This document shows positions 41,440-48,941 of a stretch of DNA of 64,000 nucleotides, in pieces. Each line of letters opens with the position of its first letter. Position 1 is the first letter of the stretch. Source of the stretch: Zoogloea ramigera (GTDB lineage: Bacteria; Pseudomonadota; Gammaproteobacteria; Burkholderiales; Rhodocyclaceae); NCBI RefSeq assembly GCF_006539865.1, contig NZ_BJNV01000019.1, positions 1 through 64,000 on the forward strand. Reading direction: 5' to 3'. A program made the position numbers and the translations under genes. Below the pieces are notes generated by a model, which had not been told where the DNA came from, did not search any database, and saw only the letters and a program-made list of their open reading frames with translations.

Positions 41440-42315
41440 ATGATCCGCTTCCGCCTACTTGCCCTGGCGCTGGCGGGCCTCGCTGCGGCCACGCCGCCGG
41501 CTGCGGCCAGCACCGCGATGCCCGACCGTTGGGCGGCCGAGCCGCCGCGGGTGCGTTCGCTGCTCGAGCGCGCCTGGGCGGCGGAGACCGGCAAGGGCAG
41601 CGAGCGCAACGAGCCGCTGGCCGTCGCCCTGTATTGCGAGGCGGCACGCTACGGGAGCGCCGAAGCCCACTACCGCAACGGCCTGCTGCGCGCCGAGGGC
41701 GGGCGCAGCGTGCGCGATGCGGGCCTGGCCAAGTCATTTTTCGCCTTCGCCCATGAACTCGGCCACCCCGCGGCCGGTGAGGCGCTGGCCCGCCATGGGC
41801 TGGGCAATGTTCCCCAGCAGATGCCGGCCTGCCTGAGCGATGAGCGTTCCTACGAGCAGACCGCCGTCGTCAGCGAGGACCGCTACGTCCAGAGCCTGCC
41901 GGCCCGGCGCCAGGACGTGGCGGCGCTGGTCGTGCGCCTGGCCCCCGAGTACGACGTGGACCCTCGCCTGGCCCGGGCCATCGCCGGGGTCGAGTCGAAC
42001 TTCGATCGCCTCGCCCAATCGCCCAAGAACGCCCGCGGGGTGATGCAGCTGATCCCCGAGACGGCTGCCCGCTTCAACGTCAGGAACCCCCTCGATGCAG
42101 AGGACAACATCCGCGGCGGGCTGGCCTACCTGCGCTGGCTGAGCCGCCACTTCAAGGGCGACGTGCTCCGCGTCGTCGCGGCTTACAACGCAGGCGAGGG
42201 CGCGGTGCAACGGCATGGCGGCGTGCCGCCTTACTTCGAGACGCGGGCCTACGTGTGGCGCGTGCTCACCATGGCCGGCATGGGGCACGCGCTGCCCACC
42301 GGGCTCAGGAACTGA
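41440..42315 (+). CDS. Lytic transglycosylase, SLT (goose-lysozyme-like) domain (291 aa)
   Basis: Periplasmic peptidoglycan-cleaving enzyme. The signal peptide is LLALALAGLAAATPPAAA. A Sel1/TPR-like stretch at about 60-120 (AVALYCEAARYGSAEAHYRNG) precedes the SLT domain at about 160-280. This has the catalytic-glutamate motif GVESNFD (Glu185), ARGVMQLIPETAARFNV and AYNAGEGAV. It starts 10 bp after the tpsA stop, so it is probably in the same transcript. Transglycosylases often open the wall for envelope-spanning machines, which fits a role in assembling this secretion system. A general wall-turnover role is equally possible. Confidence 0.88.
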   Translation: MIRFRLLALALAGLAAATPPAAASTAMPDRWAAEPPRVRSLLERAWAAETGKGSERNEPLAVALYCEAARYGSAEAHYRNGLLRAEGGRSVRDAGLAKSFFAFAHELGHPAAGEALARHGLGNVPQQMPACLSDERSYEQTAVVSEDRYVQSLPARRQDVAALVVRLAPEYDVDPRLARAIAGVESNFDRLAQSPKNARGVMQLIPETAARFNVRNPLDAEDNIRGGLAYLRWLSRHFKGDVLRVVAAYNAGEGAVQRHGGVPPYFETRAYVWRVLTMAGMGHALPTGLRN

Positions 42316-42594
42316 GCGCCCCAGAGCCGGGCTCCGCCCCCTGTGGGGGGCAAGAAAACGTTGGGGTGGCCTTGTGCTCACTTGAAAGAGGCGAGTCCCG
42401 CCACCGCATCAGCAGGGCTTTTGTTGCAGTGCAAGCGCAGGCTGCAGACCACAAAATCCGGCCTGTCGCATCCGTGGGAACCGCATTCCGCGCGGGCTTT
42501 TGATCAAGCTCAGAAAGCCGCGTTGCTGCCCTGCACCAAACCGGGTTTGGATGTACGCTTGGTGCCTTGCGCGTTTCACTCAAGGATTCAAGCC

Positions 42595-44103
42595 ATGGCC
42601 AAGACCATCGAGATCACCGAGCTGGCCCTGCGGGACGCCCACCAGAGCCTGCTGGCCACCCGCATGGCGCTGGAGGACATGCTGCCCGCCTGCGAGGACA
42701 TCGACCAGGCCGGCTACTGGTCGGTGGAATGCTGGGGCGGCGCCACCTTCGACGCCTGCATCCGCTTTCTCAACGAAGACCCCTGGGAGCGCCTGCGCAC
42801 CTTCCGTCGCCTGCTGCCCAACTCGCGCCTGCAGATGCTGCTGCGCGGGCAGAACCTGCTCGGCTACCGGCATTACGAAGACTCGGTGGTCGATCGCTTC
42901 GTCGACAAGGCTGCCGAGAACGGGATGGACGTGTTCCGTGTCTTTGATGCCCTCAACGACCTGCGCAACATCCGCCATTCGGTGCAGGCGGTGCGGCGCA
43001 ACGGCAAGCACGCCCAGGGCACCATCTGCTACACCGTGAGCCCGCTGCACACGGTGCAGGGCTTCGTCGACATGGCCCGCGGGCTGGTCGACATGGGCTG
43101 CGACTCGTTGTGCATCAAGGACATGGCGGCGCTGCTCAAGCCCCAGCCGGCCTACGACATCGTGAAGGGCATCAAGGAAGCCTGCGGCGAGGCGGTGCGG
43201 GTGCATGTGCACACCCACGCCACCACCGGCGTGACCCTGGTGAGCCTGATGAAGGCCATCGAAGCCGGCGCCGACTGCGTCGACACCGCCATCAGCTCGC
43301 TGAGCCTCGGCCCGGGCCACAACCCCACCGAGAGCCTCGTCGAGATGCTCGAAGGCACAGACTTTGCCACCCGCGTCGACAAGGCGCGCCTGCACCGCAT
43401 CAAGGACCACTTCGACGCGGTGCGGCCGCGCTACCGGGAGTTCATGTCCAACATCACCGGCGTCGACACCGACATTTTCGACAGCCAGATCCCGGGCGGG
43501 ATGATCTCCAACATGGAGAGCCAGCTCAAGCAGCAGAAGGCCGCCCACCGGCTCAAGGAGGTGCTGGCCGAGGTGCCCAACGTGCGCCGCGACGCGGGCT
43601 ACCCGCCGCTGGTCACGCCGTCGAGCCAGATCGTGGGTACCCAGGCTGTCTTCAACGTGATGATGGGCCGCTACAAGGCGATGTCCGGCGAGTTTGCCGA
43701 CCTCATGCTCGGCTACTACGGCAGCACCTCTGGCGAGCGCGACCCGGAGGTGATGGCGCTGGCCACCCGCCAGTCCGGCAAGGCGCCGATCACCGAGCGC
43801 CCGGCCGACCTGCTCGAGCCCGAATGGCAAACCCTGCGGGACACCGCGGTGGCGCTGCCGGGCTGCGACGGCAGCGACGAGGACGTCCTCACCTACGCGA
43901 TGTTCCCCCAGGTGGGCGCCAAGTTCTTCGAGACCCGCGCCGCCGGGCCGCGCAACCTGGGCCACGCCCCCGATGCCGCCGACGCCGGCCAGCCAGCCGT
44001 GCCGCCGGTGGAGCGGCGCAAGGGGCCGGTGCGCAGCGAGGTGGTTTACGAGGTCAAGCTCAATGGCCGTTCCCACCGCGTGTCGGTGGCGCCGGCCGAT
44101 TAA
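42595..44103 (+). CDS. Transcarboxylase 5S-type subunit (pyruvate/oxaloacetate carboxyltransferase, 502 aa)
   Basis: Biotin-dependent carboxyltransferase of the pyruvate carboxylase/oxaloacetate decarboxylase alpha family. It moves CO2 between carboxybiotin and pyruvate. The TIM barrel opens with ITELALRDAHQSLLATR. The metal site can be read as Asp14, the carbamylated-lysine position Lys175 (CIKDMAALLKP), His206 and His208 (HVHTH), at a constant offset from the known Propionibacterium 5S residues. No biotinyl domain is fused at the C-terminus; biotin is on the separate carrier four genes on. The ATG at 42595 is chosen because conserved sequence starts immediately after it. Without a biotin carboxylase or membrane decarboxylase subunit nearby, true transcarboxylase activity (EC 2.1.3.1) is the best reading. 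Confidence 0.85.
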   Translation: MAKTIEITELALRDAHQSLLATRMALEDMLPACEDIDQAGYWSVECWGGATFDACIRFLNEDPWERLRTFRRLLPNSRLQMLLRGQNLLGYRHYEDSVVDRFVDKAAENGMDVFRVFDALNDLRNIRHSVQAVRRNGKHAQGTICYTVSPLHTVQGFVDMARGLVDMGCDSLCIKDMAALLKPQPAYDIVKGIKEACGEAVRVHVHTHATTGVTLVSLMKAIEAGADCVDTAISSLSLGPGHNPTESLVEMLEGTDFATRVDKARLHRIKDHFDAVRPRYREFMSNITGVDTDIFDSQIPGGMISNMESQLKQQKAAHRLKEVLAEVPNVRRDAGYPPLVTPSSQIVGTQAVFNVMMGRYKAMSGEFADLMLGYYGSTSGERDPEVMALATRQSGKAPITERPADLLEPEWQTLRDTAVALPGCDGSDEDVLTYAMFPQVGAKFFETRAAGPRNLGHAPDAADAGQPAVPPVERRKGPVRSEVVYEVKLNGRSHRVSVAPAD

Positions 44104-44113
44104 CGAGGACGCG

Positions 44114-45664
44114 ATGATGAGCACCATGCAGGATCTGATCGACGACTTGCGCCGCCGCCAGGAGCAGGCCTTTCTGGGCGGCGGGGCCGCGCGTCAGGAC
44201 AAACAGCGCGAGGCCGGCAAGCTCACCGCCCGGGAGCGGGTGGCGGCCCTCGTCGATGAAGGCAGCTTCGAGGAGACCGGCCTGTTCGCCACCCATCGCG
44301 CCACGCTGTTCGGGATGGAAGGCAAGAGTCTGCCCGCCGACGGGGTGGTGACCGGGGCGGCCTCGATCGGCGGCCGGCTGGTGCACCTGGCCAGCCAGGA
44401 TTTCACCGTGGCCGGCGGCTCCGCGGGCGAGGTGCATTCGATCAAGGTGGCCGAGATCATGCACCAGTCCCTCAAGACCGGCTCGCCCTTTGTTTTCATC
44501 AACGACTCGGGCGGCGCGCGGGTGCAGGAGGGCGTCGATTCGCTATCCGGCTACGGCAAGGTGTTCAACGCCAACGTGCTGCTGTCGGGCGCGGTGCCGC
44601 AGATCTCGCTGATCTGCGGGCCCTGCGCGGGCGGCGCCGCCTACAGCCCGGCGCTCACCGACTTCATCATCCAGACCCGCCAGGCCCAGCTCTTCATCAC
44701 CGGGCCGCAGGTGATCAAGCAGGTTACCGGCGAGTCGGTGACGGCCGAGCAGCTGGGCGGGCCGGAAGCTCACATGATCCATTCCGGCGTGATCCACTTC
44801 ATCGCCGAGGACGACCGCCACGCCATTTTGTTGTGCCAGAAGCTGCTCAGCTTCCTGCCCGCCAACAACCTCGAAGACCCGCCGCAGATCGAGGGCGACT
44901 GCACCGTCGACCCCAACCCGCTGCTCGAAACCCTGGTGCCGGTCGACCCCAAGCAGGCCTACGACGTGCTCAAGGTGATCGCCGCGGTGGTGGATTTCGG
45001 CGACTTCCTCGAAGTCCAGGCCGGCCACGCCCCGAACATCGTGGTGGGCTTCGGGCGCATCGGCGGCAACAGCGTCGGCATCGTCGCCAACCAGCCCTCG
45101 GTGCAGGCCGGCGTGCTCGACATCGACGCCTCCAACAAGGCCTCGCGCTTCATCCGCTTCTGCAACGCCTTCAACATCCCGGTCGTCACCTTCGTCGATG
45201 TGCCGGGCTTCCTGCCGGGCGTCAAGCAGGAATACGGCGGCATCATCCGCCACGGGGCCAAGCTGCTGTTCGCCTACGCCTCGGCGACGGTGCCCAAGAT
45301 CACCGTGATCCTCCGCAAGAGCTACGGCGGCGCCTACCTGGCCATGTGCGGCAAGGACCTCGGCGCCGACCGGGTGTTCGCCTGGCCGACCGCCGAGGTG
45401 GCGGTGATGGGCGCCGAGGGGGCCGCCGAGATCGTCTTCCGCAAGGAGATCGACGAGGCCGACAAGCCCGAAGAGAAGCGCCAGGAGCTCATCGCCCAGT
45501 ACCGCGAGGCCTTCTCCAACCCCTACGTGGCGGCCGAGCACCGGTTGGTGGATGCGGTCATCGAGCCCGCGCTCACCCGCCGGCACGTGGCCCAGGCGCT
45601 GGAATACCTGCGCATCAAGCGCCAGCCGCGGCCCCATAAAAAGCACGGCCTGATGCCCCTCTAG
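44114..45664 (+). CDS. Transcarboxylase 12S-type / methylmalonyl-CoA carboxyltransferase subunit (516 aa)
   Basis: Acyl-CoA carboxyltransferase of the crotonase superfamily (PccB/MmdA/12S type). It transfers the carboxyl group between methylmalonyl-CoA (or propionyl-CoA) and carboxybiotin. Motifs are QREAGKLTARERV near the N-terminus, two oxyanion-hole regions (GPCAGGAAYSPALTDF and RKSYGGAYLAMCGKDLGAD) and DVPGFLPGVKQEYGGIIRHGAKLL. Length matches the family (about 515). There are three in-frame ATG codons (44114, 44117, 44126); the first is used. It follows the 5S-like gene by 10 bp and precedes a small gene by 9 bp, so the four genes form one operon. Confidence 0.88.
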   Translation: MMSTMQDLIDDLRRRQEQAFLGGGAARQDKQREAGKLTARERVAALVDEGSFEETGLFATHRATLFGMEGKSLPADGVVTGAASIGGRLVHLASQDFTVAGGSAGEVHSIKVAEIMHQSLKTGSPFVFINDSGGARVQEGVDSLSGYGKVFNANVLLSGAVPQISLICGPCAGGAAYSPALTDFIIQTRQAQLFITGPQVIKQVTGESVTAEQLGGPEAHMIHSGVIHFIAEDDRHAILLCQKLLSFLPANNLEDPPQIEGDCTVDPNPLLETLVPVDPKQAYDVLKVIAAVVDFGDFLEVQAGHAPNIVVGFGRIGGNSVGIVANQPSVQAGVLDIDASNKASRFIRFCNAFNIPVVTFVDVPGFLPGVKQEYGGIIRHGAKLLFAYASATVPKITVILRKSYGGAYLAMCGKDLGADRVFAWPTAEVAVMGAEGAAEIVFRKEIDEADKPEEKRQELIAQYREAFSNPYVAAEHRLVDAVIEPALTRRHVAQALEYLRIKRQPRPHKKHGLMPL

Positions 45665-45673
45665 GAGCCCGCC

Positions 45674-46012
45674 ATGAACGACCGAGACGATCCAAAGGCC
45701 GACGGCGAGCTCGTCGCCACCCTGCAGGCGCTGCGCGACGAAGTGCGCGGCCTGGCTGGACGGGTGGCCGAGCTCGAAGGCTGCCTCGCCGCTGCCGGCA
45801 TCCGGCCGCCGGCTGTCACGCCCGCCATGGAGCCTGTGCCGCCAGAGGCCTCGGCGGGGATCACCGAGGACGAGCTCCTCGCCATCTCGGCGGCGGTGGC
45901 CGCCTACCTGGGCGTGCGCGCCCACATCCGCCAGGTGCGCCTGATCCAGTCCACCACCTGGGGCCAGATCGGGCGGCTCAACGTGCATGCCTCCCACCAA
46001 AGACGCCACTGA
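45674..46012 (+). CDS. Small soluble protein in transcarboxylase operon (112 aa)
   Basis: Not assignable to a characterised family by eye. Residues 10-40 form a Leu/Val/Arg-rich probable coiled coil (VATLQALRDEVRGLAGRVAELEG). After a Pro-rich linker comes a conserved-looking block ITEDELLAISAAVAAYLG followed by VRAHIRQVRLIQS and TWGQIGRLNVHASH. The position (between 12S and biotin carrier) is where sodium-pump decarboxylases carry a small gamma/delta subunit. This protein has no membrane segment, so it is not an OadG. The likely role is as a scaffold or docking subunit for the carrier; this is inferred from position only. Confidence 0.7.
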   Translation: MNDRDDPKADGELVATLQALRDEVRGLAGRVAELEGCLAAAGIRPPAVTPAMEPVPPEASAGITEDELLAISAAVAAYLGVRAHIRQVRLIQSTTWGQIGRLNVHASHQRRH

Positions 46013-46024
46013 CAGGACATCACC

Positions 46025-46414
46025 GTGAAGCTCAACATCACCATCGACGGCAAGACTTACGAAGTGGACGTGGAGGTGGCCGAGGCCGACCACGCCGGGT
46101 TGCCGCCGGCCTACCCGATCGGCTCGGCGCGGCTCGCCGGCAGCGTCGTGGGCAGCCCGGCGCCGGTCGCTGCGCCCAGCGCCGTACCGGTGGAAAACGA
46201 AGCCAAGGTCTGCCGCAGCCCGGTGTCGGGCATCGTCGTCAAGCTCGTCGCCCAGCCCGGCCAGAGCCTCCAGGTGGGCGACAGCCTGATGGTGCTGGAG
46301 GCCATGAAGATGGAGACCAACATCACCGCGCCGGTGGCCGGCAAGGTCGCCACGATCAAGGTCAAGCCCGGCGACACCGTGCAGGCCGACGAGGTGGTGG
46401 TGGAGTTCGAGTAG
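46025..46414 (+). CDS. Biotin carboxyl carrier subunit (1.3S-type, 129 aa)
   Basis: Biotin carrier protein of the transcarboxylase complex. The C-terminal biotinyl domain (about 58-129) has the canonical site EAMKM with Lys95 as the biotinylated residue, flanked by PVSGIVVKLVAQPGQ and APVAGKVATIKVKPGD. The N-terminal segment (MKLNITIDGKTYEVDVE) is the usual carrier lead-in, joined by an Ala/Pro linker. The start is GTG with AGGACA upstream. It shuttles carboxyl groups between the 12S-like and 5S-like subunits. Confidence 0.92.
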   Translation: MKLNITIDGKTYEVDVEVAEADHAGLPPAYPIGSARLAGSVVGSPAPVAAPSAVPVENEAKVCRSPVSGIVVKLVAQPGQSLQVGDSLMVLEAMKMETNITAPVAGKVATIKVKPGDTVQADEVVVEFE

Positions 46415-46554
46415 CCCCGCAGCCGGCTGGCGCCCCGGAGCGCACGTGCTAGCATGAAAATGAGCCTCGGGCCTTGGCTGCCCGGGGGCCGCCATGTGAT
46501 TGCCGCCGGGGCTGCGCCCGCGCCGCCTTCGGCCTTCGACCCGAGGAGTCCATC

Positions 46555-47166
46555 ATGCCCAGCGCTGCCTTCGAAGCCTCCCTGCCTTTCGTGTTGCGCT
46601 GGGAGGGGGGCTTTGTCGATCACCCCAACGACCCCGGCGGGCGCACCAACAAGGGCGTCACCCAGAAGGTTTACGACGCCTGGCGCAAGCGGCAGGGGCT
46701 GCCGGTGCGCGACGTCAAGCGCCTCGACGACACCGAGCTGCATCGTATCTACGAATCCGGCTACTGGATTCCGCCCCACTGCGACCGGCTGGCGCGCCAG
46801 CTCGACCTGGTGCACTTCGACACCGCCGTGAATATGGGCCCCGGGCGCGCCGTGCGCTTCCTGCAGAAGGCCGCCGGCTGCGGTGTGGATGGCGATTTTG
46901 GCAGCCAGACCGAAAAGGCGGTGCAGGCCTGCAGGCCGGGCGATCTCATTGCCAGCTACTGTGCCACCCGTGAGGCCTACTACCGCGAGCTCGTGCGCCG
47001 CAACGCCAGCCTGGGGGTGTTCCTGAAGGGCTGGCTGAACCGCCTCAACGCCCTGCGCCACGAGGTCGGGCTGGCCGGCTTCGAGGCTGCACCGCGGGGC
47101 GGGGTGGATGAAGCCGGGGCCAGGCGCATACCCGACATCGGCGAAGACACCGCCTACGATTTTTGA
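46555..47166 (+). CDS. GH108 family muramidase-like protein (203 aa)
   Basis: Glycoside hydrolase 108 / 'secretion activator' (ZliS-like) family. The signature LRWEGGFVDHPNDPGGRTNKGVTQ is near the N-terminus, with Glu17 the predicted catalytic acid. The C-terminal part carries the peptidoglycan-binding-like segment (GVDGDFGSQTEKAVQA). There is no signal peptide and no adjacent holin or phage gene, so how it would reach the wall is unclear. The ATG at 46555 has GAGGAG 7-12 bp upstream. It is convergent with pgi. It may be a domesticated endolysin or a factor aiding secretion across the wall. Confidence 0.82.
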   Translation: MPSAAFEASLPFVLRWEGGFVDHPNDPGGRTNKGVTQKVYDAWRKRQGLPVRDVKRLDDTELHRIYESGYWIPPHCDRLARQLDLVHFDTAVNMGPGRAVRFLQKAAGCGVDGDFGSQTEKAVQACRPGDLIASYCATREAYYRELVRRNASLGVFLKGWLNRLNALRHEVGLAGFEAAPRGGVDEAGARRIPDIGEDTAYDF

Positions 47167-47176
47167 TGGCCGGGCG

Positions 47177-47197
47177 CGGGCCGCATATCACGGCCCG
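47177..47197. terminator. Possible bidirectional hairpin between the GH108 gene and pgi
   Basis: Inverted repeat cgggccg (47177-47183) / cggcccg (47191-47197) with a 7-base loop in the 40-bp convergent gap. No T-run follows on either strand, so termination strength is uncertain. Confidence 0.4.
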
Positions 47198-47206
47198 CCG
47201 GCCGAC

Positions 47207-48871
47207 TCAAAAGTTGCCGTACTCCCGGCACCAGCCGATCAGGGCCCGGGTGGACGGGTCCAGCCCCTCGGTGCCGACCTCACCGCACAGGGCCGGCAGT
47301 AGCCGCCCGGCAAGCTGCTTGCCGAGCTCGACGCCCCACTGGTCGAAGGAGTTGATCCCCCACACCACGCCCTGCACGAACACCTTGTGCTCGTAGAGCG
47401 CCAGCAGCATCCCCAGGTGGTAGGGGCTGAGGCGAGGCAGCAGCAGGGTGGTGGATGGCTGGTTGCCGGCGAACACCTTGTTCGGCAGCAGTTCGGTGAT
47501 CTTGTCGGCGGGCACGCCGGCGGCCTGCAGCTCGCTGCGGGCCTCGGCTTCGGTCTTGCCGAAGGCCAGCGCGGCGCTCTGGGCCAGGAAGTTGGCCATC
47601 AGCGGCGCCTGGTGGCCGGGCAGCGGGTAGTCGCTGTGGGCGCTGGCGATGAAGTCGCTGGGCACCAGCCAGCCGCCCTGGTGGAGCAGCTGGAAGAAGG
47701 CGTGCTGGCCGTTGGAGCCGATCTCGCCCCACACGATGGGGTTGGCGTGGCAGCTGAGGGGCAGGCCGTCGCGGCCGACGGTCTTGCCGTTGGACTCCAT
47801 CTCGAGCTGCTGCAGGAAGGACGGCAAAAAGCGCAGTGCCTCGTTGTAGGGCAGCACGGCGCAGGTCTCGGCCCCCAGGAAGTTGGTGTTCCAGATGCCT
47901 ATCATGGCCATCAGCACCGGCAGGTTGCGCTCGAGGGGGGCGTGGCAGAAGTGGTTGTCCATGGCCTGGGCGCCGGCCAGCAGGCGCTCGAAGCCGGTCA
48001 TGCCGATGGCCAGGGCGATCGGCAGGCCGACCGCCGACCACAGCGAGTAACGCCCGCCGACCCAGTCCCACATGCGGAAGATGTTCTCGGGCGGCAGGCC
48101 GAACTCGCGCACCTTGTCGACCGCCGAGCTCACCGCCACGAAGTGCAGCGGCAGCGCCCGCGCCGCCTGCTCGCCGGCCGCCGCGCACAGCCACTGGCGC
48201 GCGGTGAAGGCGTTGAGCATGGTCTCCTGGGTGGTGAAGGTCTTGCTGGCGACGATGAACAGCGTGGAGCGCGGGTCGAGGCTGTCGAGCAGCGGCGCCA
48301 GGTGGGCGCTGTCGAGGTTGGACACGAAGTGCATACGCAGCCCTGCGCGCTGGTAGGAGGACAGGGCGCGGACGACCATCTTGGGGCCGAGATCCGAGCC
48401 GCCGATACCGATGTTCACCACGTCGCGGATCGCCTCGCCCGAGAAGCCGCGCCACAGCCCGCCGCGCACCCGCTCGGAGAAGGCCCGCATCTGGGCCCGC
48501 ACCTCGCGGACTTCGGGCATCACGTCGTGGTCGGCGGTCGGGAAGGGGGTGAGCTTGAGGTGACGCAGCGCCGGGTGCATGACGGCCCGGTTCTCGCTGG
48601 TGTTGATCGGCTCGCCCGCGAACATGCGCTCGCGCCAGCGCACGATGTCGGCCGAGCGGGCCAGCTCGATGAGCAGCTCTAGGGTGCGGCCGTCGATGCG
48701 CTGCTTGGAGAAGTCGGCCAGCAGGCCGTCGACGCTCAGGGACAGCCGGGCGAAGCGGTCGGGGTCTTCGGCGAAGAGCTCGCGCAGGTGACGGGTGGAG
48801 AGTTCCTCACGCCGGGCGGTGAGTTCCTGCCAGGCGGCGCTGTGGGTGATCGGCATGACGTTCGCTTTCAT
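47207..48871 (-). CDS. pgi: Glucose-6-phosphate isomerase
   Basis: Interconverts glucose-6-phosphate and fructose-6-phosphate, linking the glycogen genes to glycolysis. About 554 residues, normal for the bacterial enzyme. Family signatures include GIGGSDLGPKMV, the phosphate-binding SKTFTTQETM and the active-site segment EIGSNGQHAFFQLLHQG. The ATG at 48871 gives MKANVMPITHSAAW. An ATG at 48856 (MPITHSAAW) is also plausible. It lies 70 bp downstream of glgP on the same strand, so it is the last gene of the glycogen cluster or has its own promoter in that gap. Confidence 0.95.
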   Translation of the reverse strand: MKANVMPITHSAAWQELTARREELSTRHLRELFAEDPDRFARLSLSVDGLLADFSKQRIDGRTLELLIELARSADIVRWRERMFAGEPINTSENRAVMHPALRHLKLTPFPTADHDVMPEVREVRAQMRAFSERVRGGLWRGFSGEAIRDVVNIGIGGSDLGPKMVVRALSSYQRAGLRMHFVSNLDSAHLAPLLDSLDPRSTLFIVASKTFTTQETMLNAFTARQWLCAAAGEQAARALPLHFVAVSSAVDKVREFGLPPENIFRMWDWVGGRYSLWSAVGLPIALAIGMTGFERLLAGAQAMDNHFCHAPLERNLPVLMAMIGIWNTNFLGAETCAVLPYNEALRFLPSFLQQLEMESNGKTVGRDGLPLSCHANPIVWGEIGSNGQHAFFQLLHQGGWLVPSDFIASAHSDYPLPGHQAPLMANFLAQSAALAFGKTEAEARSELQAAGVPADKITELLPNKVFAGNQPSTTLLLPRLSPYHLGMLLALYEHKVFVQGVVWGINSFDQWGVELGKQLAGRLLPALCGEVGTEGLDPSTRALIGWCREYGNF

Positions 48872-48941
48872 TTCCAACAGACATCGAATTTGTGCGGCAT
48901 TCTACAGGGGCGGCGCGGCGCCATCCGGGGCCCGGCGGCGT

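Noticed and set aside
31983-42315. Contact-dependent inhibition (CdiA/CdiI-like) locus
   Set aside because: The TpsA C-terminus is an Ig-like domain with no toxin module or VENN motif, and the next gene is a transglycosylase, not an immunity protein.
42343-42594. Extended N-terminus for the 5S-like subunit
   Set aside because: The extra 84 residues lack family similarity, while conserved sequence starts directly after the ATG at 42595.
46555-47166. Prophage remnant
   Set aside because: Only one lysis-type gene; no integrase, capsid, tail or attachment repeat was seen around it.
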